A stretch of 64,000 nt of DNA from Planococcus chinensis (lineage in GTDB: Bacteria; Bacillota; Bacilli; Bacillales_A; Planococcaceae), in contig NZ_JABWTK010000001.1 in the NCBI RefSeq assembly GCF_020071995.1, forward strand, positions 496,001-560,000, given 5' to 3'. Of the stretch, positions 1-7,846 are shown in pieces; position 1 is the first letter of the stretch, and each line of letters begins with the position of its first letter. The position numbers and the translations under genes are program-made. The notes beneath the pieces are model-generated. The model ran no database searches, was not told the origin of the DNA, and was given only the letters and a program-made list of their open reading frames with translations.

Positions 1-30
1 GTCCGCGCTTAACGGCGCAGAAGAACGGAT

Positions 31-74
31 AAAAAAACTGTGCGTCTCTGCTTACGGAGACGCACAGTTTTTTA
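31..74. terminator. Bidirectional Rho-independent terminator
   Basis: A perfect 14-bp stem (35-48 with 57-70) is flanked by an A-run on the left and a T-run on the right, so it can stop transcription on either strand. It lies at the 3' end of the methyltransferase gene on the minus strand. Confidence 0.85.
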
Positions 75-662
75 TTCATATTTTCCTTTTAGCGGAACAA
101 ACCTCACGTAATTCAAAACGGTGGAAGTCACCTTGCCGTTTGCATCTTTTTCGAGCAAGGTCAGCTTCTGCATGGCGGGCGTTCCAACAGGAATCAGCAG
201 TTTGCCGTTTGCATTCAGCTGATCCAGCAGTTCATCCGGTACCGTTGAAGCTGCGGCAGTCACCATGATGCGGTCATACGGGGCAAATTCCTGCCATCCC
301 ATGCTGCCGTCATCAAGCTGGAAGCGGATATTTTTGAATCCCGCTTCACCCAAGCGTTCTTTGGCACGGTCGTGCAGCTCCTTGATGCGTTCAACCGTAT
401 AAACTTCTTTCGAAAACTCAGCCAGCAGCGCGGTTTGAAACCCGGAGCCTGTCCCGATTTCAAGTACTTTTGAATCCGGCTGAAGGCCCAGGGCAAGCGT
501 CATCTCCAGGACAAGAGAAGGCTGGGAAATTGTTTGGTCAAAACCGATGGGAAGGGCTTCATCCAGACCCGCCAATTCTTTATGCGAATCCATGAAAAAG
601 CGCCGATCCAATTCCCGGAAGTAAGCAATGATTTCTCTTTTACGGCTTTTCATAGCCACCAC
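72..662 (-). CDS. Protein-L-isoaspartate O-methyltransferase-like protein
   Basis: Predicted SAM-dependent methyltransferase of the PCMT family, which methylates isoaspartyl residues in damaged proteins so that they can revert. The 196-residue product has the SAM-binding motif I (EIGTGSGFQTA, about residues 68-78) and the family's GFDQTISQP segment just before it, the position of the usual substrate-binding loop. An internal ATG at 653 (MKSRKRE) is an alternative start and gives a 193-residue protein. The gene is single, divergent from msrA, and ends in the terminator at 31-74. With msrA next door it makes a protein-repair pair. The family is clear; the exact substrate is inferred. Confidence 0.85.
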   Translation of the reverse strand: MVAMKSRKREIIAYFRELDRRFFMDSHKELAGLDEALPIGFDQTISQPSLVLEMTLALGLQPDSKVLEIGTGSGFQTALLAEFSKEVYTVERIKELHDRAKERLGEAGFKNIRFQLDDGSMGWQEFAPYDRIMVTAAASTVPDELLDQLNANGKLLIPVGTPAMQKLTLLEKDANGKVTSTVLNYVRFVPLKGKYE

Positions 663-804
663 TCGCTTTCGCTCATGACTGTATTCTTGCCTTCATTGTA
701 ATAAAACCGGTGCAGTTTGCCCACTATTTCAACCGGCCAACACTTTCAAGCTTTTCATGTTTTCTTAAGTGTGTTTTACTGATAGTAAATTGGAGGGAAC
801 TGAG

Positions 805-1482
805 ATGGAGCAACAACGTACCATTGTGGAGTTGGAAAAAGGAATGGAGAGCCGTGAGCAGAATATGGAAACGGCGACTTTTGGAATGGGCTGTTTCTGG
901 GGGCCGGAAGCACGCTTTGGAAGCCTGCCGGGTATTCTTCGGACAAGGGTCGGCTTTTCAGGAGGCACCACGAAAAATCCCACTTACCGCAAAATGGGTG
1001 ACCATACCGAGACGGTTCAGGTTGATTTTGAACCAGCTCTTATCAGTTACGAAGAAGTGCTTAAACAGTTCTGGAAAAACCATTATCCGAACCGGGATGA
1101 ATACAAAGGGAGGCAGTATATTTCCTTGCTGCGCTACCACAATGAGGCGCAAGCGGAAACAATCAGCCGGGTGAAAAAAGAAATGGAAGCGGAACTTGGA
1201 GAAGAAATTGAGACGGAAATCGATGCTTACACCGAATTTACGCTTGCAGAAGAACGCCATCAAAAATATTACTTGAAGCGTTATCCAAAAGCATTGGCCC
1301 AGCTGGAAGCCATTTATCCAGAGCCGGAACTTCTCCTCGATTCGGCGTTTGCCGCCCGCCTGAACGGTTTTGTCAAAGGCTTCGGGACAAGAGAAGGGCT
1401 AAGGCAGGAAATCCTCGGCTGGCCGATTGAAGAGGCCAGCCGGAAAATACTGGCGGAAACATTTATGGCGCTTAAATGGTAG
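805..1482 (+). CDS. msrA: Peptide-methionine (S)-S-oxide reductase (MsrA), single-cysteine type
   Basis: Reduces methionine-S-sulfoxide in oxidised proteins. The ATG at 805 follows a TGGAGGG ribosome binding site. The catalytic GCFWGPEARF motif puts the nucleophilic Cys at about residue 30, followed by the family's PTY and HTETVQV segments. The protein is about 225 residues, longer than the usual 155-180, because of a helical C-terminal extension of some 50 residues. No other cysteine is present, so the usual intramolecular resolving cysteine is missing and recycling must use an external thiol or thioredoxin directly. The extension is unexplained. Confidence 0.9.
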   Translation: MEQQRTIVELEKGMESREQNMETATFGMGCFWGPEARFGSLPGILRTRVGFSGGTTKNPTYRKMGDHTETVQVDFEPALISYEEVLKQFWKNHYPNRDEYKGRQYISLLRYHNEAQAETISRVKKEMEAELGEEIETEIDAYTEFTLAEERHQKYYLKRYPKALAQLEAIYPEPELLLDSAFAARLNGFVKGFGTREGLRQEILGWPIEEASRKILAETFMALKW

Positions 1483-1511
1483 AACCTCATAGGTCATGAT
1501 GTTCTTTTTTT
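1481..1511 (+). terminator. Terminator after msrA
   Basis: A 10-bp stem with one mismatch (1481-1490 with 1496-1505) starts inside the stop codon of msrA and is followed by a run of T. Confidence 0.75.
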
Positions 1512-1593
1512 ATAGCATCTATTTTTGAGAATGATAAAAATATATTCGGGTAAACTTTAGTATAAGAGAGGGAAGAGGTCAGGAGGAAAAGTG

Positions 1594-2289
1594 ATGGATT
1601 TTCTGCCGGGCGATTATCTCAGTATTGTCATGCGGCTGTTGATTGCGGCTTTCCTGAGCGGATTGATTGGAATCGAACGGGAAGCGCAGCAGCAGCCGGC
1701 AGGGCTCCGGACACACTTGCTCGTTGGAACTGGATCGTGTTTGATGATGATTCTATCGGTCACTGGATTTGACACGTTTTTGGAACGGGACAGCGATGCC
1801 ATCCGATTTGATCCTGCCCGAATCCCGTCTTATGTCATTAGCGGCATTGGTTTTTTAGGGGCAGGTACCATCATTGTGCACCGCGGATCAGTAAAAGGAT
1901 TAACGACGGCCGCTTCGGTGTGGGTAGCCTCAGGGCTGGGGCTTGTCGTGGGAATCGGCATGTATTTTGTAGCCGCTTTAACGACGGTCATTGTGCTGAT
2001 TGCGCTGTCGATTCTTGGGAAACTGGAGGCGAAGTTTCTTCCATCCCATAGCCGCAAAGAAATTTCACTTGTTGCAGAAGACCGGAAAGAAAGCTTTTCA
2101 TCCATCCAGAAGCTTTTTGAAGAAAGCAATGTGGAGATTCTCGATTTCCACATTGAACATCTCGAATCCCATACGGACAAAAGAGTTTCGGCTTATATTT
2201 TTGTGGTAAAAGAAGGCAATATAAAAAATGAAATCGAGCTGGTGAAAAAGCTTCAACAGCACGAATTTATCTACAAAGTAACCATATAG
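1594..2289 (+). CDS. MgtC/SapB family membrane protein
   Basis: Integral membrane protein of the MgtC/SapB family (about 231 residues). The N-terminal half has four to five hydrophobic helices with the family hallmarks: an IGIEREAQQQPAGLRTH loop near residue 25 and a GIGFLGAGTI segment near residue 85. The C-terminal third is soluble and ACT-like (about residues 160-231). Members are linked to Mg2+ limitation, acid or ATP homeostasis; the role here cannot be read from sequence. AGGAGG at 1581-1586 is best spaced for ATG 1594, although a GTG at 1591 is also in frame. Monocistronic, with its own terminator. Confidence 0.85.
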   Translation: MDFLPGDYLSIVMRLLIAAFLSGLIGIEREAQQQPAGLRTHLLVGTGSCLMMILSVTGFDTFLERDSDAIRFDPARIPSYVISGIGFLGAGTIIVHRGSVKGLTTAASVWVASGLGLVVGIGMYFVAALTTVIVLIALSILGKLEAKFLPSHSRKEISLVAEDRKESFSSIQKLFEESNVEILDFHIEHLESHTDKRVSAYIFVVKEGNIKNEIELVKKLQQHEFIYKVTI

Positions 2290-2307
2290 CCAGCCCCATA
2301 AGAAGAG

Positions 2308-2336
2308 TCCAGGCATGCAGTTGCCTGGATTTTTTT
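2308..2336 (+). terminator. Terminator after the MgtC-like gene
   Basis: Perfect 8-bp stem TCCAGGCA/TGCCTGGA (2308-2315 and 2322-2329) followed by seven T. Confidence 0.85.
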
Positions 2337-2347
2337 ATTGCAGGGAG

Positions 2348-2374
2348 TTGACAGATAAATCTATCTGTTATACT
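2348..2374 (+). promoter_or_regulatory. Promoter with overlapping operator for the GntR operon
   Basis: A TTGACA -35 box (2348-2353) and a TATACT -10 box (2369-2374) are 15 bp apart, shorter than optimal. The spacer is filled by a perfect 7-bp inverted repeat ACAGATA-4-TATCTGT (2351-2368). A repressor bound there would block both boxes; the short spacing may also allow activation by twisting. The likely ligand is the YtrA-type regulator encoded just downstream. Confidence 0.65.
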
Positions 2375-2388
2375 TTATATATAACAAC

Positions 2389-2409
2389 TGTTCTACAAAG
2401 AATAGAACA
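2389..2409 (+). promoter_or_regulatory. Second inverted repeat in the GntR operon leader
   Basis: Perfect inverted repeat TGTTCTA-7-TAGAACA, placed between the -10 box and the ribosome binding site of the regulator gene. It could be a second operator or a 5'-UTR hairpin. It differs in sequence from the repeat in the promoter spacer. Confidence 0.45.
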
Positions 2410-2422
2410 AGAGGTGGAAATT

Positions 2423-2812
2423 ATGTTTATTGAAATTGAACCGCAATCTCCTGTCCCCATCTATTTGCAGCTGGCGAATCAAATCATGGAAGGAGTGGCG
2501 AGCGGCGGGCTGTCGCCGGGGGCACTACTCCCTTCAGGCAGATCTTTTGCTGCAGACCTTGGCATGAATATGCATACGGTCAACAAGGCTTATCATTATT
2601 TGGAAGAGAAAAAGATGATTGAAATCATTCCGAAAAAAGGGGTATTTATTCACGCAGATGCTCTGCGCGTGGCGACTGAAGCTGAAAAACAGCGTATTGA
2701 ACAGGAATTGAGGCCGATATTGGCCGAGGCTCTATGCCTGCAGTTGGGCAAAGAAGAACTGAAAAAAATGATTGAACAGACTATCCGCAATATTCAAGGG
2801 GGATCTAAATGA
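2423..2812 (+). CDS. GntR family transcriptional regulator, YtrA subfamily
   Basis: Small (129 residues) GntR repressor: an N-terminal winged helix-turn-helix (about residues 10-78, with PSGRSFAADLGMNMHTVNKAY as recognition region) and only a short helical tail, as in the YtrA subfamily that controls ABC exporters. The ATG at 2423 follows GAGGTGG. It is the first gene of an operon with a DUF1648 membrane protein, a YxlE-like protein and an ABC transporter, and its stop overlaps the next start (ATGA). Two inverted repeats upstream are likely autoregulatory sites. Inducers of this subfamily are usually cell-wall-active compounds; that is inference here. Confidence 0.88.
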   Translation: MFIEIEPQSPVPIYLQLANQIMEGVASGGLSPGALLPSGRSFAADLGMNMHTVNKAYHYLEEKKMIEIIPKKGVFIHADALRVATEAEKQRIEQELRPILAEALCLQLGKEELKKMIEQTIRNIQGGSK

Positions 2813-3903
2813 CTGTATTTCTGATGGCGGTTATCATGCTGCTTGTAATCGGGGCTCAGGCTTTCGTTCCTTTTTTCGTAAGGAAAACAGAAGTGTTTGG
2901 AATTTATGTACCATTGGAATATTCACAGCAAGAACTTCTCCAGAATTTGAAGAAGAATTACACGGTTCAGGTTCTGCTTGTGGGAGGCGCCATTGTTGGG
3001 CTTTATGCCATTGGGTTCGGCGTCACAGAAACTCCGGAAGAAACAGCAGCTTTATGGGGTGTTGGGCTTCAGCTTGCTTTGATTGTATTCAGTATGGTGT
3101 TGTATCTCAGGAATCATGTGAAAGTGAAAAAGGAAAAACAGAAACAGGGATGGACCAAAGGGAAAAAAGAAAAAGTAGTCGTTGACTTGCAGTTCCGTAA
3201 CGACTTGGAAATGGTTTCGAATGCAGCATTCCTTCTTCCGATGATCATTACCTTTGGGTTGATCTTATATACATTGAGCCATTATGGCATCTTGCCTGCG
3301 CAAATTCCGGTTCACTGGGGCCCGGATGGCCCGGACCGGTTTACGGAGAAAACAGTTTTTACGAGCATTTCGCTAATGCTGGTGCTACTTGTCATGCAGA
3401 TTCTGTTTTTTGCTTTGAATTGGGCGCGGAAAACGAGCGGAGCAAAAATCAGGGCCAGCCAGAAGCAGCAATCGCGCGAGCGGGAGCTCGCTTCCCGCAA
3501 GTACGGCAGCTGGCTTCTTCTCATCTCGGCGATTGCCTCAACGCTATTGATGGGGAGCCTTCAATTGTCCATCATTCATGCCGGACTTGGCACTGCGCTG
3601 GGGTATATGGCACTAATTGTAGGTTTCTTAATAGCGGTGCTTGGCGGGACAGCCTTTTACGCATTTAAGGTAGTGAAAAGTGCGTCGTTTGCAGAAGAAG
3701 AGCAGGCAGACCCTGGTGTGATTGATGCAGATCATGACGAACATTGGAAAGCCGGAATTTTTTACATCAATAAAGAAGATCCTTCGGTAATGGTGGAAAA
3801 ACGGTTCGGCATCGGTTGGACCATTAATTTTGGCAATCCAAAAAGCTGGCTGTACCTTCTGCTTCCTATTGCGGTTCTGCTGTTGATTGCTTTTCTGCTA
3901 TAA
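2809..3903 (+). CDS. DUF1648/DUF5808 polytopic membrane protein (SdpI-like)
   Basis: Membrane protein of 364 residues with about seven to eight hydrophobic helices. A DUF1648-type segment around residues 150-180 has the typical PAQIPVHWGPDGPDRF pattern seen in SdpI-type immunity proteins. A soluble C-terminal piece (about residues 305-345, with GIFYINKEDPSVMVEKRFG) is the DUF5808 signature, followed by a last helix. It overlaps the GntR gene by 4 bp, so the two are translationally coupled. This combination is common in YtrA-type operons. A role in resistance or envelope stress is inferred; no enzymatic motif is visible. Confidence 0.75.
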   Translation: MTVFLMAVIMLLVIGAQAFVPFFVRKTEVFGIYVPLEYSQQELLQNLKKNYTVQVLLVGGAIVGLYAIGFGVTETPEETAALWGVGLQLALIVFSMVLYLRNHVKVKKEKQKQGWTKGKKEKVVVDLQFRNDLEMVSNAAFLLPMIITFGLILYTLSHYGILPAQIPVHWGPDGPDRFTEKTVFTSISLMLVLLVMQILFFALNWARKTSGAKIRASQKQQSRERELASRKYGSWLLLISAIASTLLMGSLQLSIIHAGLGTALGYMALIVGFLIAVLGGTAFYAFKVVKSASFAEEEQADPGVIDADHDEHWKAGIFYINKEDPSVMVEKRFGIGWTINFGNPKSWLYLLLPIAVLLLIAFLL

Positions 3904-3923
3904 ACAAAAGAGGAGGAAAGAAA

Positions 3924-4118
3924 ATGGATCAAACTACATTAGTGCTGTTGCTCCTGCCGATCATTGTCATTCAGCTGGGCTTAATGATTTTTACATTAGT
4001 GGACTTGGTAAAAAACCCGAATCCGAACGGACCTAAATGGCTGTGGGGCATACTGATTATCTTTGTCAATATTCTGGGCCCGATTCTGTATTTGGTGATT
4101 GGGAGGCGGAATTATTGA
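3924..4118 (+). CDS. PLDc_N-type small membrane protein (YxlE-like)
   Basis: A 64-residue protein with two transmembrane helices separated by the conserved loop DLVKNPNPNGPKWLWG, the pattern of the phospholipase D-nuclease N-terminal family. It has no phospholipase domain. In Bacillus subtilis the similar YxlE sits beside the YxlFG ABC transporter in the sigY operon and takes part in negative control of sigma-Y; the same order is seen here, but no sigma factor gene accompanies it. AGAGGAGG precedes the start. Its stop TGA overlaps the TTG start of the ATPase gene. Confidence 0.8.
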   Translation: MDQTTLVLLLLPIIVIQLGLMIFTLVDLVKNPNPNGPKWLWGILIIFVNILGPILYLVIGRRNY

Positions 4119-4996
4119 GCATCCTGGAAGTGAACAAGCTAACGAAACGTTATGGTTCAGAAATCGCGGTAAGCAATCTTTCCTTTTCATTGGAAGAGCG
4201 AACTTCAACAGCATTGATCGGGCCGAATGGCGCCGGCAAAACGACGACCTTGTCAATGCTTGCCGGATTATTGAAGCAGACAAGCGGCAGCGTCAATTGG
4301 CAAAACCATTCCGGCATCGGCTTTTTGCCGCAGCACCCACAGCTTTTCCCATGGCTGACGGCTCTTGAATTTTTAGAAATGGCTGCCAGACTTAGCGGCA
4401 TTGCTGCCAGAGAAGCCAGAAGCCGATCGATTGAAACGTTGCAATTTGTAGGTCTCGGTTCTGCAGTAAACAAGAAAACAGGCACTTTTTCAGGAGGGAT
4501 GAAACAGCGTCTTGGACTGGCTCAGGCAATCGTCCACCGCCCGAAATTGCTGCTGCTGGATGAGCCGGTATCCGCCTTGGATCCGACAGGGCGCAGGGAG
4601 GTCATGAATTTGCTGAAATCTTTGCAGCATGATACGACCATTTTATATTCCACCCATATTTTAAACGATGCGGAAGAAATGACTGATCAAGTATTGTTCC
4701 TTCGCCGCGGTCAGCTGGTGGAGCAGGGGTCACTTGAAGAAGTGAGGCAACGCTATGCTGAACCGAATATCCGCATTCGTTTTCAGGATGCCCGTTCTGC
4801 TGCCCATTTTGCGGAACACCATAACTGGAACGCCCGTGTGGAAGGGGCAGCGGTCCTGTTGCCAGTTGGTGAGACAGGACCCCGAATGGAAGAAGTAATG
4901 CTTGCGCTTTCCAAAGATGCATCCGGCGTCTCCGGTATCGAACGGCAACAAGCTACGCTTGAAGAAATCTTCCTGAAGGTGGCGGGTGCAGAATGA
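4115..4996 (+). CDS. ABC transporter ATP-binding protein (YxlF-like)
   Basis: ATPase of an ABC-2 type exporter, 293 residues. Walker A is GPNGAGKTT (about residue 35), the signature is FSGGMKQRLGLAQ, Walker B LLLLDEPVSALDP, and the H-loop is STHI. I choose the TTG at 4115 because GGGAGGCGG (4101-4109) is correctly spaced and the start overlaps the previous stop as TTGA; the longer upstream reading has no ribosome binding site. The last 80 residues form the usual DUF4162-like regulatory tail. It pairs with the permease that follows with an ATGA overlap. Confidence 0.88.
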   Translation: MSILEVNKLTKRYGSEIAVSNLSFSLEERTSTALIGPNGAGKTTTLSMLAGLLKQTSGSVNWQNHSGIGFLPQHPQLFPWLTALEFLEMAARLSGIAAREARSRSIETLQFVGLGSAVNKKTGTFSGGMKQRLGLAQAIVHRPKLLLLDEPVSALDPTGRREVMNLLKSLQHDTTILYSTHILNDAEEMTDQVLFLRRGQLVEQGSLEEVRQRYAEPNIRIRFQDARSAAHFAEHHNWNARVEGAAVLLPVGETGPRMEEVMLALSKDASGVSGIERQQATLEEIFLKVAGAE

Positions 4997-5778
4997 CTCA
5001 ATTCAACGTGTTGCTGAAGAAGGAATGGCGGGAGAATTTCCGGAATTACAAGATTTTCTGGATTCCCATCGTCTTTATCCTGTTCGGAATCATTGAGCCA
5101 GTAAGCAATTATTTTTTGCCGCAGATTCTGGATTCTGTCGGCAATTTGCCGGAGGGCGCTGTTATCGAAATCCCGCCTCCTGAACCAGAAGAAATTTTGG
5201 TTGCAGTGATGGGCCAATACCAGTTGATCGGCATGCTGGTTTTAGTGCTCGCTTATATGGGGTCGGTGGCAGGAGAGCGGAAAAACGGCACCGCCACATT
5301 GCTGTATGTCCGCCAATTGTCATTTCCGGCTTACTTTTTAAGCAAATGGATACTGGCAAGTGCAGTCGGAATGCTGAGTGTCTGGTCCGGCTTATTGGCG
5401 GCTTATTATTATACCTTCTTATTATTTGAAAGAGTCGACTTCACGAAATTCCTGAAATTCGGGGCAACGTACAGCCTCTGGATTTTGCTGATCGTGAGCC
5501 TGGTGCTGTTGATGAGCGCTGCGCTGCCGAACGCCGGATTGGCAGCGGCCGGGTCGCTGCTGCTTATCTTTGTCTTTCAGCTGATTGACGGCTTGCTTGG
5601 AACGTACTGGTCCGTTTCTCCATTGAAAATTCCGGGATACGCTGCCCAGTGGCTGCTCGATGGACCGAAGCCGGAAGATTTCTGGTGGACCATCGGCATC
5701 GGAATTTTGCTGATTTTTGCCATGATACTGGCCGGAACCTGGTCGTCGAAAGTCAATGCTTCGAAAACAAAAGTATAG
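4993..5778 (+). CDS. ABC-2 type transporter permease (YxlG-like)
   Basis: Permease of 261 residues with six predicted membrane helices and a large first extracellular loop (about residues 40-70, rich in Pro and Glu). The N-terminal FNVLLKKEWRENFRNYK stretch is the cytoplasmic amphipathic helix typical of ABC-2 permeases. It starts within the stop of the ATPase gene, closes the GntR operon and is followed by a terminator. The substrate is unknown; by analogy with YtrA/YxlFG systems it would export a peptide or lipid-targeting compound. Confidence 0.82.
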   Translation: MTQFNVLLKKEWRENFRNYKIFWIPIVFILFGIIEPVSNYFLPQILDSVGNLPEGAVIEIPPPEPEEILVAVMGQYQLIGMLVLVLAYMGSVAGERKNGTATLLYVRQLSFPAYFLSKWILASAVGMLSVWSGLLAAYYYTFLLFERVDFTKFLKFGATYSLWILLIVSLVLLMSAALPNAGLAAAGSLLLIFVFQLIDGLLGTYWSVSPLKIPGYAAQWLLDGPKPEDFWWTIGIGILLIFAMILAGTWSSKVNASKTKV

Positions 5779-5789
5779 ATGCCTCTTTG

Positions 5790-5815
5790 CCGCAGCTTCT
5801 GAAGTTGCGGTTTTT
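5790..5815 (+). terminator. Terminator after the ABC operon
   Basis: A 9-10 bp stem with one G-U pair (5790-5798 with 5802-5810) and a following T5 run. Confidence 0.7.
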
Positions 5816-5897
5816 CTGTCTGTCCGATTCCGGAAGCTTCTGAGCCGTGAATTTTTCCGTTCCGTTCTGTTAAACTGAAAAAAAGGAGTTGATGAAT

Positions 5898-6302
5898 ATG
5901 CTTCACCATATAGAAATCAACGTCTCAAACTTACAACGGTCGAGGGAATTTTACAGTGTTTTGCTTCCAGAACTCGGATATGCCGAGTATCAGAACTGGC
6001 CACTCGGTTTCAGTTATAGAAGCGGTGCTGCGTATCTGGTTTTTGTCCAGACGGAGGAGCCTTTCCGGGACATTCCGTATCACCGCAAAATGACGGGATT
6101 AAATCATTTGGCATTCCGTGCGGACTCGCGTGCCGAAGTGGACCGCCTGACTTTGAAAATGAAAGAAAAGGGCATCCCTATTTTATATGAAGATCGCCAT
6201 CCTTTTGCCGGCGGACCGGATTATTATGCCGTCTTTATGGAAGACCCGGACCGGCTGAAAATCGAAATCACCGCTGATAAAGGAGAGGGAGCCCTTGGCT
6301 GA
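5898..6302 (+). CDS. VOC family (glyoxalase/dioxygenase-like) protein
   Basis: A 134-residue vicinal-oxygen-chelate fold protein. The start LHHIEINVSNLQRSREFY and the end EDPDRLKIEI are the metal-ligand-bearing strands of this family (His near the N-terminus, Glu near the C-terminus). AAGGAG at 5883-5888 is 9 bp before the ATG at 5898; a closer ATG (5892) is less well spaced. The 3' end overlaps the next gene by 8 bp. VOC proteins include glyoxalases, fosfomycin-resistance enzymes and dioxygenases; nothing here separates these options. Confidence 0.8.
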   Translation: MLHHIEINVSNLQRSREFYSVLLPELGYAEYQNWPLGFSYRSGAAYLVFVQTEEPFRDIPYHRKMTGLNHLAFRADSRAEVDRLTLKMKEKGIPILYEDRHPFAGGPDYYAVFMEDPDRLKIEITADKGEGALG

Positions 6303-6999
6303 GAAAAACTCTGCACGCTTTATTGTGGCATTCAATAAAATTGAAAAAAAGCTGAAAGAGATCATTGGAGGGGCAAGCTATATCACTTTTTTCAAGTCGA
6401 TTGATTTAGCGAAAAAAGAAAACGCCACGGTGAGAAAATACGAAGAGGATTTGCGGGAGTTCGCCGATCTTCGAAATGCCATCGTCCATCACCGGACTTC
6501 CACTGAGTATGTAATTGCAGAACCGCATCTTGAAGTTGTAGAATTGATAGAGCGCATTGAGCATTTGCTGTCGCAGCCGGTAACAGCAGGGGCCATGTTT
6601 GCAAGGGCAGTGCATACGTTTGAAGCGGAAGACAGCCTGGCGAAGGTATTGCGCATCGTAAGGAGACGGAACTTCCTGCAATTCCCCATTTACTTGAACG
6701 GGGAATTTATCGGCCTGATCACGTCTGCCGGCATAGCAAGGTGGCTTGTCCAAACGGTGGATGAAAAAATCATTTCCCGGGAAATAACCACGATGGGCGA
6801 TATCTTAAAATATGAACGTGCTGGAGAAAACCATCGTTTTATCGCCTCCAATACATCCGTTTATGAAGCGGAAGAAATATTCAAACGTTCAGTGGTGGAA
6901 GGCAGCCGCCTGGAGGCGCTGCTTATTACACGGAACGGTAAAAAAGAAGAGAAGTTGACGGGCATTATTACGCCTATTGATTTGATCAAGATCGAATAG
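6295..6999 (+). CDS. HEPN-like/CBS two-domain protein
   Basis: A 234-residue protein with a TTG start (6295) preceded by AAGGAGAGGG inside the VOC gene. The first 85 residues are all-helical and end in LREFADLRNAIVHHR, an R-x4-H motif of the kind found in HEPN domains (RNases, nucleotide binders). Residues about 95-234 contain a pair of CBS motifs (KVLRIVRRRNFLQFPIYLNGEFIGLIT and a second ending GIITPIDLIKI), which bind adenosine nucleotides or c-di-AMP. The HEPN assignment is my reading of helix content and the motif; the CBS part is firm. Ligand-controlled RNase or a silent sensor are both possible. Confidence 0.7.
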   Translation: MAEKNSARFIVAFNKIEKKLKEIIGGASYITFFKSIDLAKKENATVRKYEEDLREFADLRNAIVHHRTSTEYVIAEPHLEVVELIERIEHLLSQPVTAGAMFARAVHTFEAEDSLAKVLRIVRRRNFLQFPIYLNGEFIGLITSAGIARWLVQTVDEKIISREITTMGDILKYERAGENHRFIASNTSVYEAEEIFKRSVVEGSRLEALLITRNGKKEEKLTGIITPIDLIKIE

Positions 7000-7011
7000 A
7001 GGTAACAATAG

Positions 7012-7836
7012 ATGAAAAAGTTAGTGGTATTTTTAGTCCTCGTATTTTTTGTATGGGGCTTTGTATGGGTGAACAACAAATGGGTGGTCACTACAGAATA
7101 TTCAGTGGCGTCCAAAGAATTACCGGAAGCATTTAATGGAAAGAAAATCGTCCAAATTTCGGATTTGCACAATGCCGGTTTTGGGAAAGGGCAGTCTACG
7201 CTCATTGAGAAAGTGGAGATGGAAAAACCGGATGCTATTTTTGTGACAGGGGACTTGATTGACAGTGACCGGTACGATTTGGAAGTGAGCTTGGATTTGG
7301 TGGATGCCTTAGTGGAAATGACGGAAGTTTATTTTGTGATCGGAAACCACGAAGTGTCCGTAAACAAGCTTGAAGAAATAACGGGGGCGCTTGAAGAAAG
7401 AGGCGTTATTGTTTTGATGAACGATGCCATGCAATGGGAGCTCGAGGGAGAATCCATACAAATAGCAGGAATTAACGATCCGTTGATGGATGTGAATCTG
7501 ACCGAAGAAGAGTTTACTCGCGAGGCGCTGGATAAAGCGGATTTGAAAGAGGAATTCACGCTGCTGTTGGCTCACCGGCCGGAAATGTTCAATACATACG
7601 TAGATGAGGGCATCGACGTCGTGTTTTCCGGCCATGCCCACGGAGGGCAGCTTCGCATACCGGGACTTGGCGGATTGATCGCTCCTGGACAAGGCTGGTT
7701 TCCGGCCATGACAGATGGTGTTTTTGTAAAAGGCGAAACCCAGCTCGTACTCAGCAGGGGGCTTGGAAACAGCGGTTTTCCGTTAAGGATTTTTAATTTG
7801 CCGGAGATTGTATCGGTTACGTTAGAGAAAGAATAA
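7012..7836 (+). CDS. Membrane-anchored metallophosphoesterase (YkuE/YpbG type)
   Basis: A 274-residue calcineurin-like phosphoesterase with an N-terminal membrane helix (about residues 3-22) that places the catalytic domain outside the membrane. All metal-ligand blocks are visible: ISDLHN (about 48-53), VTGDLIDSD (about 78-86), IGNHE (about 108-112) and SGHAHGGQLRIP (about 205-216). Relatives act on lipid-linked pyrophosphates, UDP-sugars or cyclic nucleotides; the substrate is unknown. The gene follows the CBS gene by 12 bp and is probably in the same transcript. Confidence 0.88.
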   Translation: MKKLVVFLVLVFFVWGFVWVNNKWVVTTEYSVASKELPEAFNGKKIVQISDLHNAGFGKGQSTLIEKVEMEKPDAIFVTGDLIDSDRYDLEVSLDLVDALVEMTEVYFVIGNHEVSVNKLEEITGALEERGVIVLMNDAMQWELEGESIQIAGINDPLMDVNLTEEEFTREALDKADLKEEFTLLLAHRPEMFNTYVDEGIDVVFSGHAHGGQLRIPGLGGLIAPGQGWFPAMTDGVFVKGETQLVLSRGLGNSGFPLRIFNLPEIVSVTLEKE

Positions 7837-7846
7837 GGGGTGCAAA

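Noticed and set aside
6295-6999. A toxin-antitoxin system based on the HEPN-like motif
   Set aside because: No partner nucleotidyltransferase (MNT) or antitoxin gene is adjacent; both neighbours are ordinary enzymes.
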